Assembly: GCA_039707465.1 (NCBI GenBank)
Contig: CM077643.1
Coordinates: forward strand, 377,387,919 to 377,451,918
Direction: 5' to 3'
Length of the DNA stretch: 64,000 nucleotides
DNA from: Rhabdophis nuchalis
Taxonomy: Eukaryota; Chordata; Lepidosauria; Squamata; Natricidae
Within the stretch, counting starts at the first letter, position 1. Each line of letters begins with the position of its first letter. Below are positions 54,083 through 63,134 of the stretch, piece after piece. Below the pieces are notes generated by a model. The model saw only the letters and a program-made list of their open reading frames with translations, was not told where the DNA came from and made no database searches. A program made the position numbers and the translations under genes.

Positions 54083-54572
54083 GTGCTAGTTCTCATCTTT
54101 AAAGCGCTCCATGGCTCGGGACCTAGCTATCTGCGGGATCGGATTCTGCCCCATACATCTTCCCGGCCGATCCGCTCCCACAGAGAGGGACTTCTCCGGG
54201 TGCCGTCCACTAGACTTTGTCAGCGGGCGACGCCCAGGGGAAGGGCCTTCTCTGTGGCAGGCCCAGCCCTCTGGAACGACCTTCCCCCCGACATTAGAAC
54301 AACTACGGACCTCCGCTCCTTCCGTCAGAAATTAAAAACTCACTTTTTCTGCTTGGCCGGCCTAGGTTAGTCTCTACCTCAGGGGTTAGGGAATGTTAAT
54401 TTTAAAAATGGGGATTTTAGTGCAGGGACAGTTGATTTAATCTGTTTTTATTGTATTTATTTATGTATATATTTTATGTTGTTTTAATTTTCCCTGTGCA
54501 CCGCTCCGAGTCCCCCTGGGGAGAGGACGCGGTATAGAAAATAAAATCTAATCTCTAATCTATTTGCAATAG
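54083..54572 (+). mobile_element. L2-like LINE 3' end
   Basis: Frame to 54370 gives LIFKALHGSGPSYLRDRI, RSHREGLLRVPSTR, RAFSVAGPALWNDLPPDI, close to the 9234 frame. Full 3' UTR to GGACGCGGTATAGAAAATA and an (AATCT)n tail. Confidence 0.88.
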
Positions 54573-54624
54573 ATTCTATGGTGTTCAAGATATTTACTTG
54601 ATAGACTAAGGCCCCATAGTAAAC

Positions 54625-54647
54625 TCTGTCTGTCTGTCTGTCTGTCT
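54625..54647. repeat. (GTCT)n microsatellite
   Basis: Six CTGT/GTCT units. Confidence 0.9.
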
Positions 54648-54659
54648 ATGCGCACGCAT

Positions 54660-55117
54660 GCACGCCTATTGAATCTGGGCTGTTCCAAACAACCCAAACA
54701 ACCATGTTTAAACCATCTTTGTTCTTCAGTACTCTGACATAATTTTTTAGTACTTTTGAAATCTTATTCTCATATTGTCGTGTATTCATCCCACTCTATT
54801 TTCCTCTCCCAAAAGGAAACTCATGGCAAACTGGGAAGTTTCAAATCATGTCATGCAATGAGTATCATACAGTTTCAAATGTTACCAGAATATAAGCACC
54901 ATAAATCATATCATGTAGCTAAGCCACAAACACAAAATTATAAGCACGTAGTGCTTTCTTCAAGTTTCTGCCAAAATATCCCTCAAAAGAGAATAAAGTT
55001 TTCCTTCAAAGATAATTTACAAATGGGTGTTACATAACTATGAAAGCTTTCCCACCCATGGCTTTCTGATGGGGCAAATCTGTGTTTTAAAAGGCAACAT
55101 AACATTTAACAGTGTGC
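54660..55117. other. Unrecognised sequence
   Basis: Nothing recognised. Confidence 0.35.
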
Positions 55118-55366
55118 TTGAGCATCAGTGGGGCAGTGGTTAGAGTGCAGTAATGCAGACTACTTCTGCTGGCTACTAGCTGCTTGCAATTTGACAGTTC
55201 AAATCTCACCAGGCTCAAGGTTGACTCATCCTTCCATCCTTCTGAGGTGGGTAAAATGAGGACTCAGATTGTTGGAGGCAATATGCTGACTCTGTAAACT
55301 GCTTAGAGAGGGCTGTAAAGCACTGTGAAGCAGCATATAAGTCTAAGTGCTATTGCTAGTGCCATT
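55118..55366 (+). mobile_element. tRNA-derived SINE, family of 23563
   Basis: A-box region GGCAGTGGTTAGAGTGCAG, B-box-like GTTCAAATCTC, CTCAAGGTTGACTC, AAAATGAGGACTCAG, GCAGCATATAAGTC and GTGCTATTGCTA tail. The best-preserved copy. Confidence 0.85.
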
Positions 55367-55976
55367 GAAGCCCAGTTTTGTCTTGATGTTGGACAAAATT
55401 TGTGGGAAGGATCCTATGAGATCCACAGCATCAGCTGCAGGCAAATTTTAACATGATCTGGATGACCTCAGATTCCCATTGAAGCTTAAGTCTCTTTGTT
55501 TCCATAAGAACTTTAGGGTGAAAAATACCCTCCCTTATTTGGGGCACAATAATAGTTTTCGGAGAAAGCAATATACATGGTACGCATTTTCAAGACTATT
55601 TCAGAAAGCACTTATTTTCCTTTCACAGGGAACAATAGAGAATGAAGATTTCTTTCTCTCTCTCTCTCTTTTCTGATTTGTTTTTCATTAGTGTTCCTGG
55701 CCAAGAGTGAGACAGAATCTATTTTAGAGAGAAGGCTAGAAATATCCGCCTCCAATTGCAAACCCTTCAACCAGGGTTGTCTGTGAACCTTAATCTTAAA
55801 ACAGAAGGAACCCAAGAACTTGTTTTGCCATGCAGTATAATTAGACATAGGAGTAAAACAATGTAAAGATTAAAAGGATTCTTTGAACATTTAGTAGAGA
55901 AAATAAGCCACAAAATTTAGGACTGTAGAAAGAAAGGGGTGGGTCTTTGTGGACATATGCAAATGGATGGACATAG
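55367..55976. other. Unrecognised sequence
   Basis: (TC)n at 55650-55671. No gene recognised. Confidence 0.35.
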
Positions 55977-56318
55977 CAAGATCTCGAGGGACGCAGTGGC
56001 TCAGTGACTAAGACACTGAACCTTTTGATCAGGAACATCGGCAGTTTGGCAGTTTGAATCCCTAACGGAGTGAGCTCCTGTTACTTGTCCCAGCTTCTGC
56101 CAACCTTGCAGTTTGAAAGCATGTAAAAATGCAAGTAGAAAGATAGGAGCCACCTTTGGTGGGAAGGTAACAGCATTCTATGCACCTTCAGCGTTTAGTC
56201 ATGTCTGCCCCATGACCACAGAGATGTCTTCGGACAGTGCTGGCTCTTCGGCTTTGAAACGGAGATGAGTACCGCCCCCTAGATTTGGGAATGACTAGCA
56301 CATACATGCCAGGGGAAC

Positions 56319-56586
56319 TGTTAAGTTCGTCGAGAGAGAGAGGAGTCCAGACCCGGTAAAATCCAACGGCTTTATTGGCTTTCAACAAAACAGCACAAGA
56401 CGGCTATAAACAGTAAGTTAGAACCCAAAAAGCGCGCGTTCTCTCTCTGACAGCTCTTTTATTCAGAGCTGTCAGATAGGGAACCAATAGGCGCGTCTCC
56501 CGCTCTCGGCCACAGCCAGTCGCGTCTTGGCCAATCAGACGCGACTGGCTGTTGCCGGGGGATTTGAACAACTATCGTACATAACA
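56319..56586 (-). repeat. 3' LTR of the Mag-like element
   Basis: Minus strand begins TGTTATGTACGATAG and ends CGAACTTAACA. An AATAAA-like CCAATAAAGCC lies at 56370-56380 (reversed). Contains an inverted repeat CAGCTCTTTTATTCAGAGCTG at 56450-56470. Confidence 0.95.
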
Positions 56587-56599
56587 CTCCTTCCCCCCC
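56587..56599 (-). promoter_or_regulatory. Polypurine tract
   Basis: Minus strand GGGGGGGAAGGAG directly abuts the 3' LTR, the plus-strand cDNA primer position. Confidence 0.9.
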
Positions 56600-56621
56600 A
56601 GCGAGTACGCATGCGGGCCCA

Positions 56622-59600
56622 TTAGCATACGTACTCGCTGAGGTAGGCGGGGCGACGTCGGCTCCGCCCCGAACACCTCAGTTCATCGGCAGACAGCGAG
56701 GGAGGAGGATGTGTCCGTCGAAGCTCCTCCCTGCCGGGGGTGTAGCTCCGGACCGCGTCATCGCGGCCCAGCCTTTCTCCGGAAGCCTTCTGATCTGGTA
56801 GGTCGCAGCGAGGGGGCGTGGTGCGCGGGGAGGAGTTGGACTCAAGCCCCCGGCGTGCGGGGATCGGGTAGGCCGGGCTAGTGTGTGGCCGTCGTGAGTT
56901 GGGGGCCGATGTTTCGGATTGTGGCGGAGGAGGCTCCGCGGAGACTGGGCGTCCCAGGCAGGGCTGATCAACGACTGGCAGCCCCGGGTAGTGCCCAGAG
57001 GATTGGGAACGACCCAGGCAGGGCTGGTCGAGCTCCGGCAGCCCCGGGCAACGTTCGTCTGCGGTTTCTGGGGCAGCCGCCGGCTGCGGAAGGTCGTAGG
57101 CCGGCGTCGACCCGCGGTGGGCTACAGGTGCGATGTCCGGGCCCCTTGATGGCAGGTGCTCCGCCAGGGTAGGGGGGCGGCGCCTTAGTTGATCCACATG
57201 GCGCCGCCACTCGGTCCCGTCAGGTCGTCCAACCCTGTAAGAGCAGGGGCCCGTTAGTCCAGTGATGAGTGCAGGGACCCATCGCGGATCCCCAGTGAAG
57301 TTGCGGGCGAGGACGGGGTCGCCCACGCTGAACGAACGGGGAGGGGGAACCCCCAGATTGCACGGCTGCACCTCGTTATAGTGGGGGTGCAGTCTGTCCA
57401 ATTCGGTCCTCAGGCGGCGGCCCATCAGCAGTTCCGCGGGGCTTTTCCCTGTTGCCGGACAAGGCGTAGAGTGCTGGCCCGTAAGGTAAGCATCTACCCT
57501 TGCGGCCCAATCACCCCTATCCATCCTGCCGAGGGCCTCCTTGGCCGAGCGGACGGCCCGTTCCGCCCGGCCGTTGGCGGCAGGGTGATAGGGGGCCGTG
57601 GGCGCGTGACGGATCCCCCTGGAGGCCAGGAATTCTTGGAAGGTGGTGGAGTGGAATTGGGGGCCGTTGTCGGAGACCAGGGTGTCCGGCAACCCGTGCG
57701 TGGCAAACAGGCGCCGGAGCGTGCGCACGGTGCTCTCAGCCGTGGTGGAGGCCATCAAAATGACCTCCGCCCAGCGGGAGTAGGCGTCCACCACTACCAA
57801 GAAGGACTGGCCGTGGAATGGGCCGGCGAAGTCAATGTGAATGCGGGACCAAGGGGACCTAGGAGTATCCCAGTCCCGGTGGGGAGCCGAGGCAGGGGCG
57901 GGGCGAGAGGCTTGGCACGCTTGGCATGCGCCAACGAAGGCGGCCACCTCTTCGTCCATGCACGGCCACCAGACATAGCTCCAGCCCAGGGCCTTCATGC
58001 GAGCTATGCCTGGGTGTGTGGCATGGAGGGCCTCGAGTACCTGACGCCGTAAGGGGGGGGGAATGATGACCCGGTCCCCCCAGAGCAAGCACCCGCTGTG
58101 GAGCGACAGCTCCAGCTGACGGGTCTTGAAGGGCCGGAATTCGGCCGGCAGGGCCTCCGAGGGCCACCCCCGCAGAACCCAGGTGGAGACCCGGGCGAGG
58201 ATGGGGTCGGCCCTGGTCAAAGCCACCACGTCCGTAGACGTGAGAGGGAGGCCCGAGTCGGCCACGGCCAGAACGGAGAGGGCCGGAACCGGCTCCTGGT
58301 CCGCACGGGGGAGGGGGCAGCGGCTGAGGGCGTCTGCGTGCCCCAGTTGTTTGCCCGGACGGTAATGCAGCGTGTACTCGTACGCTGCCAGGAACTCCGT
58401 CCACCTGGTCATCCTGGGCGAGAGAATTGCCGGGGTGGGCCGGTCGCCGGCCAGAAGCCCAAGGAGCGGCTTATGGTCGGTGAAAACGGTAAAGGAGCGG
58501 CCGTACAGGTACTCGTGGAATTTTTTTATTCCGGACACTACAGCCAGAGCCTCCTTGTCTATCTGGCTGTAGTTGCGCTCCGCTGGAGACAACGTCCTGG
58601 AATAAAAGGCAATGGGGGCCTCCGAGCCATCGGGCAGGACATGGCTCAGGACCGCCCCCAAACCGAAGGGGGAGGCGTCAGAGGCCAACGTCAAGGGCAT
58701 GCTGTCAGAATACTGAACCAGCACGGCCCGTGACGTCAGCATCTCCTTGACAGCCGCGAACGCATGCGCTTCGCGGCTGCCCCAGCGCCAGGCCGCCGAT
58801 CGATCGAGCAATCGATGGAGCGGCTCGGCTAGTGACGCCTTGTGGGGAATAAAGGGCGCGTAAAAGTTAACCAAGCCGAGGAACGCTTGCAGCTCCGTCT
58901 TAGAGCCAGGCGTGGGGGCGTTGTGGATCGCCTCGACCTTGGACGGGGTGGGGCGGATACCCTGGGCATCGACTACGAAGCCCAGGAATTCGACCCGTGG
59001 CACAGCAAATTTGCATTTGCTGAGCTTCAATTTGAAGCCCGCGCCCCTGAAAATACTGAGGACCTTCCGGAGTACTTCGGCGAGGTCTGAGATGCTGGAA
59101 GCAGCTATCAGGACGTCGTCGAAGTACGGAACGACGCCCGGGAGCCCGTGGAGCAGTCGCTCCATGAGGCTCTGGAAGATCCCCGGGGCGACGGAGACGC
59201 CGAATTGGAGGCGGCGACAGCGGAAAGCTCCTCGGTGGGTGACGATGGTCTGAGCCTCAGCCGCATCGTCGTCCACCGGCAACTGCTGGTAGGCCTGAGC
59301 CATATCCAGCTTCGCGAAGATGCACCCCCGCCCCAGGGAATGGAGCAGGTGTTGCACCACCGGAACTGGATATGGGTTCGCCTGAAGCCCGCGGTTGATC
59401 GTCGACTTATAGTCGGCGCAGATGCGTATGGACCCGTCGGGCTTGATGGGGACCACGATTGGGGTCTCCCATTTAGCCTGGTCAACGGGTTCCAAAACGC
59501 CCTGCGCCACAAGACGATCAAGCTCCGCGTCAACACGCGGCTTCAGTGCGAACGGCAGCCTGCGGGCCTTGAGCCGAATTGGAGCGACCTGGGGATCGAG

Positions 59601-60980
59601 ATTCAAAGAGACGGGGGTGCCCTTGTAGGAGCCTAGGGCCCCATCGAATATATCTGGGAAATCAGCAAGGACGGCCTCCACGGGAGAGGTGGTAGGCACC
59701 TGGTGCACCCGCTGGACCGAAATGCCGAGGGCGGGAAACCAGTCAAGGCCTATGAGCGCTGTGAGGGGGCGCTCGACCACCAGAATGGGTAGGAGGCCGG
59801 AGAAACGTCCATACTGGACGCGGACACTGTGCTGACCCATTACAGAGATGGGGTTGCCTTGGTAGTCCCGGAGCAACGTCGCGGGCTGGGACAGGTGCTT
59901 GGGCTTGATGGAGGGGCAGAGGTCCTTTAATTGAGGCCATGAGATGAGGGACCGGGACGACCCGGAGTCAACCTCCATGGCCAACGGCCGCCCCTCAAGA
60001 AGCAAGGAGGTAGAAAGTCGCCTACGGTCATCCGGGGTTAGAGGAACGGAGTCCCGGATCTCAGTCATCGCGAAGCAGTCGGCCCCGGAACGTGGACGGC
60101 GAGGCTGGCGGCGCTGGTCATAGGTGGAGGACGGTGCAGCCTGGGCGGCCATAGAGCGGGACTCCGCTGGTGGGGGCAAGGTGGGCAGGCTGGCGCGGCA
60201 GGCCCGGGCGATGTGGCCCTTCCTGTTGCATCTGCGACAGATGGTAGCCCGAAATGGGCAATCGGCCCTGGCATGGCCCCCCCCACACCCGATGCAGAGA
60301 CCTGAGGGCGGGCGGAAAGGCTGAGCTCTGGCGCGGCCGCGTTGGGAAGCCTGCACACGAGCCACCTGGCTGTAGTCCTGGCAGTCATCCAGCGGGTCGA
60401 GGGGAGCGAGCTCGTCAATCAGGCAGGCCCTAGGGGAGGGCTGCCCCGAGGCGAACTCGGAGGTGGTGGCGTCAGCCAACTCCGCGGCCCTGGCGTCTTC
60501 CACGGCCTGCTCCAATGTGATCTCCGAGCGGGCCAGAAGTCTGCGCCTCAGCTTGACATCTTTGAGGCCGCAGACGAACTGCTCAACAAGCGACTCGTCC
60601 AGAAATGGGGCGGCGAAGTCACAGAGCATGGCCGAGGCGCGTAGAGTTTGTAAAAAGTCGGCCACGGACTGGGTGGGCTGCTGCCGGCATTGGCGGAAGG
60701 CAAATCGGCGCGTAATCATGGAGGGAGCCGGGGCGAAGTGGGCCCTGAGGCGGGCTCGCAAGGTGTCCCAAGGCACGTCTTGGACCGCGGCTGGAGCGGC
60801 GATGTTCCGCGCTACTGCAAAGACGGCGCGCCCGCCACATCCTAGGAAAAGTCCGAGGCGTTTGTCCGGGGTGATTTCCCCATGGGAGCCCGCGAGCAGG
60901 AAACAGTCAAAACGGGCGAGGAATGCGTCCCAGGATTCAGTCGCAGCGTCGAAATGCTCGAAAGGCTGCAAGGTGGCCAT
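56622..60980 (-). CDS. Gag-Pol polyprotein of the Mag-like retrotransposon
   Basis: One frame with no stop encodes Gag and Pol; the likely initiator is the ATG at 60978-60980 (MATLQPFEHFD), giving about 1452 residues. The frame is also open upstream into the 5' LTR, so 59 further residues could be read. With numbering from that upstream limit: Gag to about 285; two CCHC knuckles at 288-300 and 307-320; protease DSG at 397-399; reverse transcriptase with FDD at 679-681; RNase H with ASDASP near 826 and FTDHKPL near 893; integrase zinc module (H1045, H1048, C1078, C1081) and triad D1109, D1163, E1199. All catalytic residues are present. The tail (1330 on) is Pro/Arg-rich with two copies of a PGLP..DQPCLGR motif; no chromodomain. 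It serves particle assembly, cDNA synthesis and integration of its own RNA. Confidence 0.93.
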   Translation of the reverse strand: MATLQPFEHFDAATESWDAFLARFDCFLLAGSHGEITPDKRLGLFLGCGGRAVFAVARNIAAPAAVQDVPWDTLRARLRAHFAPAPSMITRRFAFRQCRQQPTQSVADFLQTLRASAMLCDFAAPFLDESLVEQFVCGLKDVKLRRRLLARSEITLEQAVEDARAAELADATTSEFASGQPSPRACLIDELAPLDPLDDCQDYSQVARVQASQRGRARAQPFRPPSGLCIGCGGGHARADCPFRATICRRCNRKGHIARACRASLPTLPPPAESRSMAAQAAPSSTYDQRRQPRRPRSGADCFAMTEIRDSVPLTPDDRRRLSTSLLLEGRPLAMEVDSGSSRSLISWPQLKDLCPSIKPKHLSQPATLLRDYQGNPISVMGQHSVRVQYGRFSGLLPILVVERPLTALIGLDWFPALGISVQRVHQVPTTSPVEAVLADFPDIFDGALGSYKGTPVSLNLDPQVAPIRLKARRLPFALKPRVDAELDRLVAQGVLEPVDQAKWETPIVVPIKPDGSIRICADYKSTINRGLQANPYPVPVVQHLLHSLGRGCIFAKLDMAQAYQQLPVDDDAAEAQTIVTHRGAFRCRRLQFGVSVAPGIFQSLMERLLHGLPGVVPYFDDVLIAASSISDLAEVLRKVLSIFRGAGFKLKLSKCKFAVPRVEFLGFVVDAQGIRPTPSKVEAIHNAPTPGSKTELQAFLGLVNFYAPFIPHKASLAEPLHRLLDRSAAWRWGSREAHAFAAVKEMLTSRAVLVQYSDSMPLTLASDASPFGLGAVLSHVLPDGSEAPIAFYSRTLSPAERNYSQIDKEALAVVSGIKKFHEYLYGRSFTVFTDHKPLLGLLAGDRPTPAILSPRMTRWTEFLAAYEYTLHYRPGKQLGHADALSRCPLPRADQEPVPALSVLAVADSGLPLTSTDVVALTRADPILARVSTWVLRGWPSEALPAEFRPFKTRQLELSLHSGCLLWGDRVIIPPPLRRQVLEALHATHPGIARMKALGWSYVWWPCMDEEVAAFVGACQACQASRPAPASAPHRDWDTPRSPWSRIHIDFAGPFHGQSFLVVVDAYSRWAEVILMASTTAESTVRTLRRLFATHGLPDTLVSDNGPQFHSTTFQEFLASRGIRHAPTAPYHPAANGRAERAVRSAKEALGRMDRGDWAARVDAYLTGQHSTPCPATGKSPAELLMGRRLRTELDRLHPHYNEVQPCNLGVPPPRSFSVGDPVLARNFTGDPRWVPALITGLTGPCSYRVGRPDGTEWRRHVDQLRRRPPTLAEHLPSRGPDIAPVAHRGSTPAYDLPQPAAAPETADERCPGLPELDQPCLGRSQSSGHYPGLPVVDQPCLGRPVSAEPPPPQSETSAPNSRRPHTSPAYPIPARRGLESNSSPRTTPPRCDLPDQKASGERLGRDDAVRSYTPGREELRRTHPPPSLSADELRCSGRSRRRPAYLSEYVC

Positions 60981-61075
60981 TGTAGGCTGAGGGAATAGTT
61001 GTCGGAATGACGGTGTACTCTTCGTCCCGTAGGGAGAAAAGCCGCTACGTAGGAGGATTAAAGCCGGGCCCCAGC

Positions 61076-61086
61076 CCTCGTCGCCA
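61076..61086 (-). promoter_or_regulatory. Primer-binding site, tRNA-Ser type
   Basis: Minus strand TGGCGACGAGG begins one base after the 5' LTR and matches the 3' end of vertebrate tRNA-Ser(GCU) as I remember it (CCTCGTCGCCA). Serine primers are known in the Mag branch. Confidence 0.7.
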
Positions 61087-61087
61087 G

Positions 61088-61355
61088 TGTTAAGTTCGTC
61101 GAGAGAGAGAGGAGTCCAGACCCGGTAAAATCCAACGGCTTTATTGGCTTTCAACAAAACAGCACAAGACGGCTATAAACAGTAAGTTAGAACCCAAAAA
61201 GCGCGCGTTCTCTCTCTGACAGCTCTTTTATTCAGAGCTGTCAGATAGGGAACCAATAGGCGCGTCTCCCGCTCTCGGCCACAGCCAGTCGCGTCTTGGC
61301 CAATCAGACGCGACTGGCTGTTGCCGGGGGATTTGAACAACTATCGTACATAACA
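61088..61355 (-). repeat. 5' LTR of the Mag-like element
   Basis: Identical by eye to 56319-56586; should carry the Pol II promoter. Confidence 0.95.
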
Positions 61356-61429
61356 GGAACCTTTACCTTTAACAAGATCTCTGCTAGACCAGTCCCCAGA
61401 TATCTTCAATCCAAACTTAGGTCTGGGCA

Positions 61430-61965
61430 AAAATCCTCAGGCATCCCAGAAAAATGGCTGTCTAATCTTCGTTTGAAAATCTCCAGTCATGAAGCACCCA
61501 CAATTCTAGAAGATAGATTATTCCATGACTTAATAGCTCTCGTGAAGAGCATACAGCTTGACAAACAGGAAATTATTATTATTTTGTTTTGTGTTTGGAT
61601 CTCTTTGTAAATTTTAAACCCATTGCTCTTTTCTTATCCTCATGAACTATGAACTATGGAAAATAAATCCACACTCTCTTCTCCATGACAGCCCTTCAAG
61701 TATTAGAAAGTACCAATTTGATTTGCCCTTAGACTTCTCTTATTTAGGGTGAAATATACTAAATTCTTTTAGTCGTTTTTCATAGATTTAGTGTCCAAGC
61801 TCATCAACATCTTTGTGGCTCTTCTTTGTAATCTTTCCAATTCCTTGGCATCCTTCTTAAAGTGTGGCAATAAACCTGGATATGGTATTTTAAAAGTAGT
61901 CTTACCAGTACAATGCTGAGCAGAACAATTAAACGTCTTTTGATGTAGGTTAAGACTGCATTTCC
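61430..61965 (-). mobile_element. Old CR1 fragment (minus strand)
   Basis: AAAAATGGCTGTCTAATC, ATTCCATGACTTAATAG, GATTTAGTGTCCAAGCTCATC and GGCATCCTTCTTAAAGTGTGG follow the reversed order of the CR1 3' half with heavy decay. Stops throughout. Confidence 0.5.
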
Positions 61966-62019
61966 TGTCTTTTGGTAGCTGTAGAATGTAAATAACACAC
62001 ACTTAATCAGTGGTATACA

Positions 62020-62276
62020 TACCGTATTTTTCAGAGTATAAGACATACCTTTTTCCTGGGCCGTTTTTGCTCTTTTTTGCCCCCACCCCAGATCCCAGGA
62101 GCACTCTCCAAGCCTCCAAAACCTCTGCATGCCCCTTCCTTTTTTCTTTTTCTTTTTTGCAAAATACGAGTTCTGCAGAGGGTTTGGGAGTCCTGCAGAG
62201 TGCAAAAACCTTTTTAAAAAAAAAAAATTACCTCTTCAAAACTCATGGTGCATCTTATACTCCAAAAAATACGGTA
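62020..62276. mobile_element. TACCGTATTTTT inverted-repeat element
   Basis: TACCGTATTTTTCAGAGTAT start and ATACTCCAAAAAATACGGTA end, roughly 28-bp inverted tips; compact sister of 38171-39145. Non-coding. Confidence 0.8.
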
Positions 62277-62344
62277 GATATCCAGATCCTATACTAGATC
62301 CTATTCTATACATAGTTATCCAGATCTAAAGGGATAGAGATACG

Positions 62345-62665
62345 GCATTATCTATCTCCAGTTTACAACACAGTCCTTTCAACAGTTTAAAAAAGGCTAT
62401 ATGGCCATTTCTACCACTCTGGTGGCCCTGATGACACAGATAAACCTCCTGGTAGCCTTAACAACTTGTTAAAAGAATGCAAATTTCCAGCTGTCTGCAA
62501 GGAGTATAAATCCTTCTATTCCCAACCATCCAGTCAGAGCTGAAGAAGCTTCTTGAATGAGAAGTGAAAGTTCTTCAAAAACAAACAAACCAGAAAGTCC
62601 AGTTTACTCTTGAAAAAGCATCTTTGGAACAACCATGACCTGGGTGACTGAGAATCTCCATAGAC
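62345..62665 (+). mobile_element. Penelope-like 3' region
   Basis: GTTTACAACACAGTCC, CAAGGAGTATAAATCC, CTGAAGAAGCTTCTTGAATG, AGAAAGTCCAGTTTACTC and GACTGAGAATCTCCATAGAC, parallel to 42363-43095. Confidence 0.65.
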
Positions 62666-62800
62666 CAGGGATGTCCAAACTTGGGAACTTTAAGACTTGT
62701 GGACTTCAACTCCCAGAATTCCCCAGCCAGCTATGCTGGCTGGGGAATTCTGGGAGTTGAAGTCCACAAGTTTTAAAGTTCCCAAGTTTGGACATCCCTG
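62666..62800. mobile_element. Palindromic hAT (Buster-type) MITE
   Basis: CAGGGATGTCCAAACTTGGG to inverse, near-perfect 65-bp arms; CCATAGAC duplicated (62658-62665, 62801-62808). It sits at the end of the Penelope-like piece. Confidence 0.92.
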
Positions 62801-62808
62801 CCATAGAC

Positions 62809-63130
62809 ATATCCAGATCCTTCTTACAACTAGTGCAACTGAGCTACCTCAGTGCACAATCTACATTTCTTGACATGGAACTTGAAATTCTTTACCTTTA
62901 AAATAAAATAGGAATAATGTTCGTACATCGCCAATCTTTTTGACACTTCTCATCTACATAAAAGTGCTCATTAAGATTACAATGAATGGTTCTGAGATCT
63001 TCTATTTTTTATGTGGCCCACTTTTCATCTTTTAATCTTAATTTTTTGTTTCTTAATTTGTCAGAGAATTCTCTAGGCAGCCAACACCAGTCTCATCAGC
63101 TGTCTCCCATTTTTATTTGTGTTTAATAGT
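62809..63130. other. Unrecognised AT-rich sequence
   Basis: Nothing recognised. Confidence 0.35.
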
Positions 63131-63134
63131 ATCT

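Larger units (their letters stand above)
56319..61355 (-). mobile_element. Intact Mag/K02A2.6-like Ty3/Gypsy LTR retrotransposon
   Basis: Two 268-bp LTRs (56319-56586, 61088-61355), identical by eye, with TG/CA ends in either direction. GGAAC is duplicated (56314-56318, 61356-61360). Internal parts on the minus strand: primer-binding site, one uninterrupted Gag-Pol frame, polypurine tract, 3' LTR. No chromodomain and no envelope gene. GC content is much higher than the surroundings. Identical LTRs and an open frame point to a very recent insertion that may still be competent; that is inference. Confidence 0.95.
55985..61372 (+). mobile_element. Sauria-type SINE split by the Mag-like retrotransposon
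   Basis: SINE head GACGCAGTGGCTCAGTGACT, B-box GTTTGAATCCCTA, body and TACCGCCCCCTAGATTTGG run to 56318; the tail ACCTTTACCTTTAAC resumes at 61356. CAAGATCT flanks the whole (55977-55984, 61373-61380). The retrotransposon 56319-61355 duplicated GGAAC of the SINE end. Confidence 0.9.

Noticed and set aside
56885..60990. Long plus-strand frames (for example 57381-58052 and 58098-58733) opposite the Mag-like gene
   Set aside because: They are shadows of a GC-rich coding region on the minus strand, without motifs.
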